This document shows positions 1-8,044 of a stretch of 64,000 nucleotides of DNA, piece by piece. How positions within the stretch are numbered: the first letter of the stretch is position 1; the number at the start of each line of letters is the position of its first letter. Below the pieces are notes generated by a model. The model was not told the origin of the DNA. It did not search any database and worked only from the letters and a program-made list of their open reading frames with translations. The translations under genes were made by a program, and so were the position numbers. The stretch comes from JBHGAV01 sp041946685 (GTDB lineage Bacteria > Acidobacteriota > Terriglobia > Bryobacterales > Bryobacteraceae). The stretch lies in assembly GCA_041946685.1 (NCBI GenBank), contig JBHGAV010000002.1, positions 1-64,000 on the forward strand, in the 5' to 3' direction.

Positions 1-150
1 GGCGTCGGTGATGGCGTGCGCCAGCACGTCGGCGTCGGAATGGCCGGCGAGGCCCAGTTCCGAAGGTATCTCCACGCCGCCCAAAATCAAAGGCCGCCCC
101 ACCGCCAGGCGGTGAACGTCCCAACCGATTCCCGTGCGCAGCTCGCTCAC
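1..150 (-). CDS. ispF: 2-C-methyl-D-erythritol 2,4-cyclodiphosphate synthase, N-terminal part (cut by window edge)
   Basis: Only the first 50 codons lie inside the window. The GTG start at 150 overlaps the ispD stop as GTGA, so the two are translationally coupled. The visible part carries the family signature: GIGWDVHRL near residues 7-15 and GHSDADVLAHA near 36-46. Asp11, His13 and His45 match the three ligands of the catalytic divalent metal. The enzyme closes CDP-methylerythritol phosphate into the cyclodiphosphate in the MEP isoprenoid pathway, directly after IspD and a later kinase step. The frame stays open to base 1. Identity is secure; its length cannot be judged. Confidence 0.9.
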   Translation of the reverse strand, partial: MSELRTGIGWDVHRLAVGRPLILGGVEIPSELGLAGHSDADVLAHAITDA

Positions 151-872
151 GAGGCTTTCTTCTGGCAGGCCTCTTCCGACAGAAACAGCCGCGCCAGGTC
201 CATGTCGGTGGGCTTGGTGATTTTGATGTTCCGGTCGCTGCCCGGCACCACGCTCACCTCCACTTGCTCCAGCCGCTCGACCAGGCTGGATTCATCCGTG
301 CCGGTGAAGCCGTCCTCGCGGGCCTTGGCAAACGCGCGAGCGAGCAGGTCGTGCCGGAACGCCTGCGGGGTCTGCGCCAGAACTAGACGTTCCCGGGGGA
401 TAGTCCCATGGATCTTGTTGCGCTTGACCTGCTTGACCGTATCCACAGGCACAATCCCAACGATGGCCGCGCCCGACTCGCCCGCCTCGCGAATCGTCCG
501 CTCGATCACGGCCGGTTCGACGAAGGGCCGCACCGCATCGTGCACCACCACCAGATCGACTTCCGGCTCCAGCACCCGAAGCGCGTTCTCGACCGACTGC
601 TGGCGGCTGTCTCCCCCCTCTACGACCCGGACCGGTTTGGGGAGACCTTCTCCCTCCAGCATCGCTTCGACCCAGGCGAAATCCTCCCTCCGCAGGGCAA
701 CCACAATCTCGCCGACCGACGGGCAGATACTGAACTTCCGGATGGTGTGCAACAGAATGGGCGCCCCATCCAGCAGCATGAACTGTTTGCGGCTGGTGCC
801 GCTTGTTTCGGCGCTCTGCCGGCCCATGCGCGTGCCCAAGCCCGCCGCGGGCAGTATAACGGCGACTCTCAT
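147..872 (-). CDS. ispD: 2-C-methyl-D-erythritol 4-phosphate cytidylyltransferase
   Basis: Transfers CMP from CTP to methylerythritol 4-phosphate, the third step of the cytosolic MEP pathway. The 241-residue protein opens with the nucleotide-binding loop LPAAGLGTRMG (residues 7-17), followed by a KQF element, VHDAVRPF and TPQAF, all typical of IspD. The loop carries a slightly longer insertion (about 17-28) before KQF than most homologues. I chose the ATG at 872 because a GGAG lies about 10 nt upstream; a TTG at 887 would add five residues. The stop overlaps the ispF start, and the yacL-like gene ends 36 nt upstream, so all three probably share a transcript. Confidence 0.92.
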   Translation of the reverse strand: MRVAVILPAAGLGTRMGRQSAETSGTSRKQFMLLDGAPILLHTIRKFSICPSVGEIVVALRREDFAWVEAMLEGEGLPKPVRVVEGGDSRQQSVENALRVLEPEVDLVVVHDAVRPFVEPAVIERTIREAGESGAAIVGIVPVDTVKQVKRNKIHGTIPRERLVLAQTPQAFRHDLLARAFAKAREDGFTGTDESSLVERLEQVEVSVVPGSDRNIKITKPTDMDLARLFLSEEACQKKAS

Positions 873-908
873 CCTCTCATTCTCCAAGGCGCTGCTCAGA
901 CCTTCATG

Positions 909-1994
909 CTACCTTGCCGGCGGCGCGGCGGCGGGGGCGGCCTGTTCCCGCTGGGGCCGCTCCTGCGGCTTGTCGTTGTGGGCCTTCTCGTGGACGGCGT
1001 GGACCCGCTCGTCGTAACGCCCGAAAATCATTTTGCCCGCCGTCGTCTGGAGCACGCTGGTAACGGAGATGTCGATGGTCTTGGAAATCATCTTTTTCGC
1101 GTTGTCGACCACCACCATGGTGCCGTCGTCCAGATACGCCACGCCCTGGTTGTACTCCTTGCCCTCTTTCAGGATGAAGACCCGCATGGTCTCGCCCGGC
1201 AGCACGATGGGCTTGAGGGCGTTGGCCAGCTCGTTGATGTTGAGCACCTCGACCCCATGCAACTGCGCCACCTTGTTCAGGTTGAAGTCGTTGGTGACGA
1301 TCTTGCAGACGTAGGTCTTGGCCAGTTCGATCAGCTTCATGTCCACGTCGCGGACATGCGGGAAGTCCTCTTCGAGGATCTGCACATTCAGCTCGGCCAT
1401 CTTCTGGATGCGCTGCAGGATGTCCAGGCCCCGGCGACCCCGGTTCCGCTTCATCGAGTCGGCCGAGTCGGCCACCAGTTGCAGTTCGCGCAGCACGAAC
1501 TGCGGGATCACGATGACGCCGTCCAGAAAGCCGGTTTCGGCAATATCCGCAATGCGGCCGTCGATGATGACGCTCGTATCGAGGATCTTGAAGTTGCTCT
1601 TCCCGGACTTCTCGCTTCCGAAGACGCCTCCCAGGGCGGCCAGGTTCAGCATGTCTCCCTTACTGGCGCCCACCACCAGGCCGACATATGTCATCCACAG
1701 CATGAGGCCGATCTGCAGGAACGGGACGGTCGTCTCGTTCTGAGGCAGCGCCCTACTGATCACCAGGGACATCAGGAAGGCCCCCAGGATGCCGAGCACC
1801 GACCCAACAGCAGCCCCGATGAGCCGCTTCAGACTCACCTCTTTCACGCGGATCTCGAAGGCAATGATGATCAGACCGAGGGCCAGGCCAGCCAGGGCCG
1901 AATACGGCCTCGGCAACCCAAACGGCTGAAGGAACAGACTGGCGGCCGCCAAAAGGACCAGGAACAGCACGCGAACCACTACCAAGTCATTCAC
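909..1994 (-). CDS. membrane-anchored PIN/TRAM domain protein, YacL-like
   Basis: A 361-residue protein with four hydrophobic N-terminal segments (about 5-23, 33-48, 56-82 and 92-110). These are followed by a PIN nuclease-fold domain (about 136-255) and a TRAM RNA-binding domain (about 262-325). The PIN acidic residues are visible: Asp139 in LDTSVI, Glu170, Asp218 and Asp236 in VTND. The tail after 335 is rich in Ala, Pro and Gln. The GTG start at 1994 has AAGGA eight bases upstream. In Bacillus the homologue YacL also sits just before ispD-ispF, so the context is conserved. A membrane-bound RNase role is plausible from the fold but not shown here. Confidence 0.85.
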   Translation of the reverse strand: MNDLVVVRVLFLVLLAAASLFLQPFGLPRPYSALAGLALGLIIIAFEIRVKEVSLKRLIGAAVGSVLGILGAFLMSLVISRALPQNETTVPFLQIGLMLWMTYVGLVVGASKGDMLNLAALGGVFGSEKSGKSNFKILDTSVIIDGRIADIAETGFLDGVIVIPQFVLRELQLVADSADSMKRNRGRRGLDILQRIQKMAELNVQILEEDFPHVRDVDMKLIELAKTYVCKIVTNDFNLNKVAQLHGVEVLNINELANALKPIVLPGETMRVFILKEGKEYNQGVAYLDDGTMVVVDNAKKMISKTIDISVTSVLQTTAGKMIFGRYDERVHAVHEKAHNDKPQERPQREQAAPAAAPPAR

Positions 1995-2029
1995 GATAGT
2001 ATTCCTTAGAACTCAAAACCCGTCACGAC

Positions 2030-2060
2030 CACGAAATATATATGCGTTCAGAGTATACCA
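2030..2060 (-). promoter_or_regulatory. possible promoter of the yacL-ispD-ispF operon
   Basis: On the minus strand a TATACT -10 hexamer (2057-2052) lies 57 nt upstream of the GTG at 1994, next to an AT-rich run at 2035-2043. I see no convincing -35 hexamer at the right distance. The rest of the 1995-2173 gap holds no gene that I can support. Confidence 0.3.
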
Positions 2061-2173
2061 CCGGAGGATGACCAAAAAGGTACAGCAGGGCTCTCGGAGA
2101 GCTGTGCAAGGAAGGAGACACCCGCCACGGCCAGCCGGGGCCGACCGGGGTGGCCACCACGCAGGATGGTGCT

Positions 2174-2557
2174 TCAGAGCGCCTTCGCTAATTCCTCGGC
2201 GAAGGCCGTCGACGGATTGCCGGACTCGGACTTGGATTGGCGGGGCTTCTTGCCGGCCCGGTGGGCGGGTCTTGCTTCCGGCCGGGCCGGCTGCGATCCC
2301 CTGGGCTTGGGCGGTTGCGCCGGGTTGGCCCTCAGCAGCTTGTCCTCCAGCGGGGCTCTGTCGAAACGCCTTATGATCGACTGCATCTCCTCTGCGTTGG
2401 GAGCCTCGACGAAGGCGAAGCCTTTGGATTCCTGCGTTTCGGGGTGGCGGATGACTTTGATCGAATCGGCCACCAGGTTTTCCGAGTTGAGCCAGGACTG
2501 GATATCGTCCGCGGTCACCCAGATTGGTAGATTGCCAAGAAAGACGGTGAAGCTCAT
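2174..2557 (-). CDS. RNA-binding protein with a single RRM domain
   Basis: A 127-residue protein with one RNA recognition motif over residues 1-78. RNP2 is VFLGNL (5-10) and RNP1 is KGFAFVEA (45-52), whose two Phe residues normally stack on RNA bases. After residue 80 comes a Pro/Arg/Lys-rich, probably disordered tail. The frame is open further upstream to 2704, but the extra residues look unlike RRM proteins and the ATG at 2557 begins right before RNP2, so I use it. Bacterial single-RRM proteins of this layout bind RNA, often with cold- or stress-linked roles; the targets here are unknown. It stands alone between the sugar-acid operon and the yacL operon. Confidence 0.8.
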   Translation of the reverse strand: MSFTVFLGNLPIWVTADDIQSWLNSENLVADSIKVIRHPETQESKGFAFVEAPNAEEMQSIIRRFDRAPLEDKLLRANPAQPPKPRGSQPARPEARPAHRAGKKPRQSKSESGNPSTAFAEELAKAL

Positions 2558-2672
2558 TAGTTGGTGTTCATCACTCCATGGGTTGGATTGCGGGGAAGCA
2601 GGTCGACGGAAGCGGGACCATTCGTACTGAGGGTATTCTACCAGAGAAGATCTCCGCTTGGCAAACCCACCG

Positions 2673-3701
2673 TTATCGAGCCGCGGCGGCCAGTGCATGG
2701 ACATTCTCGCCGGGCATCCCCGGGCTTACGCCGCCGCCTAGCGACAGAATCAGGTTGCGCCCGCCAGTCTTGCTCAGCACGGCCCGTGCGTGCTCGGCAA
2801 CCATTTCGACTGTCCCCCGCACACCCACGTCCAGTGGCGGCACGTTCCCCATCAGGCACATCCGGCCTTCCGTCTTGGCCGCAACCTCCACCACATCCAC
2901 CTCGTGGCTCCAGTTGAGCACATCAAACCCGCTCTCGGGAAGATCCTTCAAAAAGGGTCGGGTGTTGGCGTCGTTGTGGTAGACCTTCACCCAGTCGGCG
3001 GGAAAGGCATTACAGATCCGCCTCAAGTAGGGCTGCGCGAACTCCCTGTAAGCCCGCGCCGAAAGGAAGCCAACAATGTCATCCAAGACCAGGATGCCCT
3101 CTACGGTGTCGCCAACCGCTTCGGCTTGCGCCTCGAGCCACCGGATCACGGTCCCGGTGGTGTGCTCCAGAAACTTGTGCACGCCGGCCGGATTGTCGGC
3201 CAGGTCCATCATAAACTCGGAAACGCCCCTCAAGAATGCCGCAAGGCAGAGCGGTCCGCGGGCGGCAACGACCGGCATGGTGTAGCCGGCGTCCAGGATT
3301 CTCGGCTTGTGCATTCCGTACAGCCGTAGGGCGAACGCCATCAGGCCATCCGTCTTGGGATTGACGGCGGGAAGCGCCGCCGTGTCTTCGAGCCGCGAAA
3401 ACACCGGAGACTGAGCCGGCGGCTGGTCCGGCCAGAAGTGGACACGGTTCCCGTACGCCGAGGGCTCGATCGCCATGCCGTATTCCACCCACCAGGAAGG
3501 GAACAGGGTGACCTCGGAGAACTCCTTGATGATTCGCAGGTTCGCTTGAAACCACGCCTCAGGGTCCAAGTAGTAGTCGAGGTGGCTGATCCCCACGTAT
3601 CCGGGTATCCAGGGACTGTCGACAATGAGGGCAACCGGCGTCGGCGCGCCAGCAAGCCGCTTGGCCGCGCTCTTGAATGCCTGCCATTGCTCTGGGCGCA
3701 T
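2673..3701 (-). CDS. uroporphyrinogen decarboxylase (URO-D) family protein, probably not HemE
   Basis: The 342-residue protein has the URO-D barrel pattern, best seen near the C-terminus: VYHNDANTR, then GNVPPLDVGVRGT, then LSLGGGVSPGMPGENV. These resemble the methyltransferase-like branch of the family (MtaA/CmuA-type relatives), not HemE, whose N-terminal arginine signature is absent. The substrate cannot be read from sequence. ATG at 3701 with GAGGT about six bases upstream. It is the last gene of a same-strand run with an SDR, a glucarate-dehydratase-like enzyme and a secreted DUF4038 protein (45 nt gap to the SDR). This suggests a role in carbohydrate or methoxy-compound breakdown instead of haem synthesis. 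Confidence 0.75.
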   Translation of the reverse strand: MRPEQWQAFKSAAKRLAGAPTPVALIVDSPWIPGYVGISHLDYYLDPEAWFQANLRIIKEFSEVTLFPSWWVEYGMAIEPSAYGNRVHFWPDQPPAQSPVFSRLEDTAALPAVNPKTDGLMAFALRLYGMHKPRILDAGYTMPVVAARGPLCLAAFLRGVSEFMMDLADNPAGVHKFLEHTTGTVIRWLEAQAEAVGDTVEGILVLDDIVGFLSARAYREFAQPYLRRICNAFPADWVKVYHNDANTRPFLKDLPESGFDVLNWSHEVDVVEVAAKTEGRMCLMGNVPPLDVGVRGTVEMVAEHARAVLSKTGGRNLILSLGGGVSPGMPGENVHALAAAAR

Positions 3702-3746
3702 GATTGACCTCAGCAGATAGGCTTGACTTCAACGCCGCACGTCATG

Positions 3747-4520
3747 CTACACGTTCACGCCGGAGGCCAGAAAACCCCCGTCGACCACGATGCATTGCCC
3801 GGTCAGATAGCTGGCTCCGTCGGAGGCCAGCAGAACGGCGGCCCCGACCAGTTCCTCCGGCTTCCCGAAACGCTTCATCGGAGTTCGCATCAGAAGCTCC
3901 CGACCGCGCGGGGTCCCGTTGATCAGTTCGCGGTTCAGTTCCGTCGGGAAGACCCCGGGTGCGATGGCGTTCACGATGATGTGGTCCGCCGCCCACTCGC
4001 AGGCCAGGCTCCGCGTCAGCGATTGCAGGCCGGCCTTGGCGGCGCAATACGCCGCCACCTCGTGAAACGCCACGAATGCGCCGAGCGAGACGACGTTTAT
4101 GATCCTCCCCCGCCCGCTAGCCTTCAATGGCTCGTAGAACGATTGGCACGCTCGCAGCACCCCGTTCAGGTTCGTATCGATCAGCCCCGACCACAGATCG
4201 TCGCGGATTGTCGCCGTCGGCTCTCTCTGGATGAACCCGGCGGCGTTCACCAGGATGTCCACGCGGCCCAACCGCTCCAGCACGCGGTCGCGCAACTGGT
4301 CGATGGAGGCGCGGTCGGCCACATCGACCGTGTAGCGCAAAGTTCTGCGGCCCAGGGCCTCAACCTCCGCGCACGCCGCCTCGACGCCTTGCCGCCGGCG
4401 GCCCGCGGGCACGACATCGGCCCCATGCTCGGCAAGTCCGATGGCGAGCGAGCGCCCGATGCCCGAAGTGGCCCCAATCACCACCGCCACGCGATCCGTC
4501 AGGTTCAGGCAGCCGCGCAT
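3747..4520 (-). CDS. short-chain dehydrogenase/reductase (SDR), classical type
   Basis: The 257-residue protein carries all marks of a classical NAD(P)-dependent SDR: GATSGIG cofactor loop (16-22), NAAG (92-95), and catalytic Asn117, Ser145, Tyr158 and Lys162 (YCAAK). The C-terminal VVDGGF is also typical. The closest family feel is gluconate 5-dehydrogenase / 2-deoxy-gluconate dehydrogenase, which fits the neighbours, but substrate is inference. I chose the ATG at 4520, one base after the stop of the upstream enolase-family gene (TGAGATG), over an ATG at 4583 that would run 59 nt into that gene. Confidence 0.85.
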   Translation of the reverse strand: MRGCLNLTDRVAVVIGATSGIGRSLAIGLAEHGADVVPAGRRRQGVEAACAEVEALGRRTLRYTVDVADRASIDQLRDRVLERLGRVDILVNAAGFIQREPTATIRDDLWSGLIDTNLNGVLRACQSFYEPLKASGRGRIINVVSLGAFVAFHEVAAYCAAKAGLQSLTRSLACEWAADHIIVNAIAPGVFPTELNRELINGTPRGRELLMRTPMKRFGKPEELVGAAVLLASDGASYLTGQCIVVDGGFLASGVNV

Positions 4521-4521
4521 C

Positions 4522-5766
4522 TCAGTATGGGACCGGCGCGGGCCGGGCATCCTTCGGATCCGCCCAGCGGTCATTGGGCACAATCGGGCTCCAGGCCGGC
4601 CGCAGCGGATCCTGGTCGTACGGGTAGTCGCCCAGCCGCTGGTAAAGTTCGGCGTACTCGCGCAGCTTGTCCCGGTCCAGCCGCACTCCCAGGCCCGGCC
4701 CGTCCGGCACTTCGATGGCGCCGTCGTGGTAGCGCATCAGCCCGCCCTCGATGACGTCGTCCGTCAGGTGATGGTAGTGCGCGTCGGCGGCGAACGAAAG
4801 GTTCGGCAGCACGGCCCCCAGGTGCAGCATGGTCGCCAGTTGGATCCCCAGTTCACCGGAAGAATGCACGGCGACACCCAGTTGGAACGTCTCGCACACG
4901 CCTGCGGCCTTCAGACAGGGACGGATTCCGCCCCAGAATGTCGTGTCGAGCAGAATCACGTCCACCGCGGTGTCAAGAGCGTTGGCCGCAAGCTGCTCGA
5001 AGTTCACCACGACGGTATTGGTGGCGAGGGGGACGCGGACCATCTCGCGCGTGCGCCGCATGCCGTTCAGGCCGAAGACCGGATCTTCCAGGTAGTCGTT
5101 GTGCAGCCCTTCGATCGACTGCCCGAACCGGATCGCCTGCTCGGTGGACCAGACCGCGTTTGGATCGAACCGCAGCGAGTCGCCTGGAAGGGCGGCGGCA
5201 AGGGCGCGGTACGCCTCCAGTTCATAGTCGGGTGGGAAGACGCCGCCCTTCAGCTTGTGCGTCCGGAAGCCGAAGCGGCGCTTCAACTCCAGAGCGTAGT
5301 CCACCAATTGCCCGATCTCCCTTACCTCGCCTTCGCCGGAACGCGGATTGGGATACCGGAAGAAGCAGTACGAGGCGAATGGAACGCGGTCGCGCAGCTT
5401 TCCGCCCAGGATCGCGTGCACGGGAACGCCCCACGCTTGCCCGAGAATATCCAGACAGGCGAATTCCAAGGCCGCGAGAATCTGCGTTCGATTGTTGTAC
5501 AGCGATGCCGTGGGATTGGCGATCCGGAAGCGCATCTCCTCCAACCGCGCGGGATCGTGTCCCAGCAGATAGGACCTCAGCGAGCGGAACGCCCCCTCGG
5601 CGGACTCCCCTCCCCCGCCCATTTCGCCCAGTCCGATCAACCCGTCGTCGGCCTCCACCTCGACCACCGTCCGGACGAAGCGTCCCCAGTGACAACCGTT
5701 GGCGTGCCGCAACGGCGCCTCCAGCGGTATCGTTACCGTTGTTGCGCGTATGTCACTGATCTTCAC
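4522..5766 (-). CDS. enolase-superfamily dehydratase, glucarate dehydratase-like
   Basis: A 414-residue member of the mandelate racemase/muconate lactonizing enzyme group. The active-site pattern can be read: Lys171-x-Lys173 in HKLKGG, metal ligands Asp201, Glu227 and Asn250, and His301 in VAVHSS. Asn as third ligand together with KxK and a late His is the pattern of the glucarate dehydratase subgroup, so syn/anti removal of water from a hexaric or related sugar acid is likely. The exact substrate is open. The GTG start at 5766 lies 8 nt after the stop of the DUF4038 gene, and its stop abuts the SDR start. No clear ribosome binding site, so coupling is likely. Confidence 0.82.
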   Translation of the reverse strand: MKISDIRATTVTIPLEAPLRHANGCHWGRFVRTVVEVEADDGLIGLGEMGGGGESAEGAFRSLRSYLLGHDPARLEEMRFRIANPTASLYNNRTQILAALEFACLDILGQAWGVPVHAILGGKLRDRVPFASYCFFRYPNPRSGEGEVREIGQLVDYALELKRRFGFRTHKLKGGVFPPDYELEAYRALAAALPGDSLRFDPNAVWSTEQAIRFGQSIEGLHNDYLEDPVFGLNGMRRTREMVRVPLATNTVVVNFEQLAANALDTAVDVILLDTTFWGGIRPCLKAAGVCETFQLGVAVHSSGELGIQLATMLHLGAVLPNLSFAADAHYHHLTDDVIEGGLMRYHDGAIEVPDGPGLGVRLDRDKLREYAELYQRLGDYPYDQDPLRPAWSPIVPNDRWADPKDARPAPVPY

Positions 5767-5774
5767 TATTAGTT

Positions 5775-7652
5775 TTATGGTACAACCAAACGAACCTTAA
5801 TCTTCGCCGCCCAGTCGCTGCCAGCAATGTTGAGGCCCCCCGGGAATGGCGGCAACTGGATCTGTCCACGGCTGTCTGCTCGCAGCGTCTCGGTCGTACT
5901 CCACTTTCCAGTTCGGGGATCGTACCAGGAGAGATCGTACGTCGCGTTCGCCCTCCAGCCGATCGTCTGCGCCCGGTGTGCCTTGTTCTCGAAGTACAGC
6001 AACCCCAGGTCCGCTTCTGGCGTGCGCAGCAGGAACGACCATCCGTCCAGGCCCTGCTCGTCGCTCCCGGGCGCTTTTCGCGGCGTCAGGTCCTCTGGAG
6101 CCGGGGAGAGGTTCTGAAAGCGCGGCCCTTCGGAGAGCACAAAGTCCCGCAACCATTGCATGTAGCCCGCCGACTTGTACCGCAGGGCTTGCCAGAAATA
6201 CGGACGCGAACCGGGTGGCTCCGAGGCCGTCGTGACGTCGTAGGCGGCCGTGCCGTGGACGTGCCCGGCGAGCGCGCCGGAAAGCACACACCCGTACATC
6301 TGCGCACGCGAAAAGTAGTTGTCCCGATCGGTGTCGGGCTGCGGTTGCTCGCCGGCGACGACATTGTTCGGATGGAGCCAGCCCGTGTAGTACGGCTCCA
6401 GGTTGATGGCCGGGTAGGGCGGCGACAGCCGGAACTGGGTCTCGATGGCCTGGTAGATGCCGTGGTCCCGTGGCTTGTTCCCCGTGCTGTGCAGGTTCAG
6501 CCACGGGGCCTTCTCTCCGTGACCGAAGGTCACGTCGGTGGCGTGGTCGATCAGCGCGGTTACGGGCTGGCCGAAAGGCATCGGGCCGAACTTGCGGAAA
6601 TGGTGCGTCAGTGCCGCGTTGAACTCGTCGGCCGTCAGGCTGTAGTTCTTCAGGTAGATGTCGAAGTGGATCTTGCTGAAGATCAGGTTGAACGCGCCGT
6701 AGCGCGCCACCATGTACTGAACAAAGCGCGCGTAGGATTCATTGAAATCGAAGTAGGCCTTCCAGGGCGGACACACGTCGCGTCGAACCGTTTCGAGCAT
6801 CGGGACGAAGCCTTCGCTCGCAAGGTGCCTCATCTTGCGGTCGAGGCTTTGGAAGTACTCGGGCACGAGACGGTCGAAGTTGGCAAGGCCGTCGCGTTCG
6901 GGGATTATCTCAAAAGGGCGGTAGCCTCGCTCGTCGTGCATGGCCTTGGCCGTTGGCCCGCCTCCGGGGAGTGTCATTCCGAACGCCTCCCAGGCGTTTC
7001 TCAGATACACGCCGTTGCGGTCCGCGTGCGTAGCCGGATACTGGTCGGAGGCCCATGTGGGAAACGCGGCGATCATGCTGACCGAATTGAATCCCTGCTG
7101 CTTGCGCCAAGCCACCGCCTGCTGGAACGTGACGCCGGGGCCGGGCTCCTCGCCCGCCGTCACCGGCTTGTCGGTCAGAGGCAGCCTCCAGGTGGCCGCT
7201 CCCAGCCAGGTGTCGCCGACCAGGAAGAACGGCGTGCCGTCGGCATACTGGAGGCCGTGGCCGTTCGCTGTCGGGCGCAAGAAGCCGCGGCGATTCGGGT
7301 TCTGCCGCTTCTCCTGTTCCGTCCACTCTTGAGCGGTGAACGCACCCATTCTCCCGTTCAGCCCCTTGTCGGAGGGCTGGTTGGAACCGCTCATCCAACT
7401 CCACCTTCCCGGGCGCGTGGCGACCACTCGAACCCGGAAGACATCGCCACCATCCCAGAAGCCGTAGACGCGGCCGTTGAAACCGGGGCCCTTGAGTTCC
7501 ACCCAACAGGTCACCTCCACGTACGGATTCGCGTAAGAACGCGCCGCCCGGAGTTCGATCTCCTGCATTTCCCAGACGTGCGCCGCCGGCTGGGCGAAGG
7601 CGGCCGCGCATACAGCCAAAGCGGCGAGAGAGAGCGTTGTTAGCCGGACCAT
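5775..7652 (-). CDS. secreted DUF5060/DUF4038 glycoside hydrolase-like protein
   Basis: The 625-residue protein begins with a clear signal peptide (MVRLTT, hydrophobic stretch, cleavage near Ala-Gln at 20-21). A DUF5060 beta-sandwich follows (about 30-110; VEVTCWVELKGP, GFWDGG). Then comes the DUF4038 barrel starting at YADGTPFFLVGDTWL (about 150-480), whose relatives include apiosidase-type glycosidases. A C-terminal beta domain ends the chain. I chose the ATG at 7652 because it gives a proper signal peptide; upstream codons look non-coding. It is the first gene of the four-gene operon and would act outside the cytoplasm on a plant or microbial glycan, feeding sugars or sugar acids to the enzymes downstream. 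The glycan is unknown. Confidence 0.8.
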   Translation of the reverse strand: MVRLTTLSLAALAVCAAAFAQPAAHVWEMQEIELRAARSYANPYVEVTCWVELKGPGFNGRVYGFWDGGDVFRVRVVATRPGRWSWMSGSNQPSDKGLNGRMGAFTAQEWTEQEKRQNPNRRGFLRPTANGHGLQYADGTPFFLVGDTWLGAATWRLPLTDKPVTAGEEPGPGVTFQQAVAWRKQQGFNSVSMIAAFPTWASDQYPATHADRNGVYLRNAWEAFGMTLPGGGPTAKAMHDERGYRPFEIIPERDGLANFDRLVPEYFQSLDRKMRHLASEGFVPMLETVRRDVCPPWKAYFDFNESYARFVQYMVARYGAFNLIFSKIHFDIYLKNYSLTADEFNAALTHHFRKFGPMPFGQPVTALIDHATDVTFGHGEKAPWLNLHSTGNKPRDHGIYQAIETQFRLSPPYPAINLEPYYTGWLHPNNVVAGEQPQPDTDRDNYFSRAQMYGCVLSGALAGHVHGTAAYDVTTASEPPGSRPYFWQALRYKSAGYMQWLRDFVLSEGPRFQNLSPAPEDLTPRKAPGSDEQGLDGWSFLLRTPEADLGLLYFENKAHRAQTIGWRANATYDLSWYDPRTGKWSTTETLRADSRGQIQLPPFPGGLNIAGSDWAAKIKVRLVVP

Positions 7653-7749
7653 GACCGATAGTGTAGCGCTGCCGGCCGGGCCGCCCTGGGCCCTTGCTGC
7701 TCCACCGGCGGCTGAGAGCAAGCGTGGGGGCGACGGCACGGAAAATAGA

Positions 7750-7772
7750 ATGCAATTTGCATTGAATTGCAT
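7750..7772 (+). promoter_or_regulatory. inverted repeat upstream of vapBC, operator candidate
   Basis: A perfect 8-bp dyad, ATGCAATT (7750-7757) and AATTGCAT (7765-7772), with a 7-nt spacer that itself carries another TTGCAT. It lies 26 nt before the antitoxin start. A possible -35/-10 pair, TTGCAT (7757-7762) and CAAAAT (7780-7785) with a 17-nt spacer, overlaps it. VapB-type antitoxins normally repress their own operon by binding such dyads. The site also lies 98 nt from the divergent DUF4038 start at 7652. Confidence 0.5.
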
Positions 7773-7798
7773 CCTGTGTCAAAATGTAGGTAAGGGCG

Positions 7799-8044
7799 AT
7801 GCCGCTGATTCAGGTAAGAGACGTCCCGGACCACATCTACCGCCTGCTAGCGGAACAGGCTGCGCGCGAGCGCCGCAGCCTGGCCCAGCAGGTCGTCGCT
7901 GTGCTGGCCCGCGGCCTCCAGGTTGAGGTGGACGCGAAATCACGCCGACAGTCGTTGCTGGCTGCTCTGCGTTCCGCACCCGACTCCGGGGGGGAGCGCC
8001 TCAGCGATCCTGTCCGGCTGATTCGGGAGGATAGACGCCGGTGA
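7799..8044 (+). CDS. vapB: VapB/FitA-type antitoxin
   Basis: An 81-residue protein whose N-terminal half (IQVRDVPDHIYRLLAEQA, residues 4-21, then a second helix) fits the ribbon-helix-helix DNA-binding fold of FitA/VapB antitoxins. The Arg-rich C-terminal part would wrap the toxin. ATG at 7799 has AGGTAAGG just upstream. Its stop overlaps the toxin start as GTGA, the usual tight coupling of type II modules. It should neutralise the VapC partner and repress the operon through the dyad at 7750-7772. Confidence 0.85.
   Translation: MPLIQVRDVPDHIYRLLAEQAARERRSLAQQVVAVLARGLQVEVDAKSRRQSLLAALRSAPDSGGERLSDPVRLIREDRRR

Noticed and set aside
408..2009. Long open frame on the + strand opposite ispD and the yacL-like gene
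   Set aside because: Its translation is His/Asp/Leu-rich without any domain and mirrors codon bias of the real genes; typical antisense shadow in high-GC DNA.
2090..2160. Terminators in the 1995-2173 gap (GCTC/GAGC hairpin; GGCCA/TGGCC arms at about 2130-2160)
   Set aside because: Stems are only 4-5 bp and no T-run follows on either strand.
2673..3701. HemE (haem biosynthesis) annotation
   Set aside because: HemE N-terminal arginine motif absent and context is carbohydrate metabolism; kept as family-level only.
5976..7643. Open frame on the + strand opposite the DUF4038 gene
   Set aside because: Low-complexity Val/Arg/Gly composition and no start signal; the - strand protein has a signal peptide and domains.
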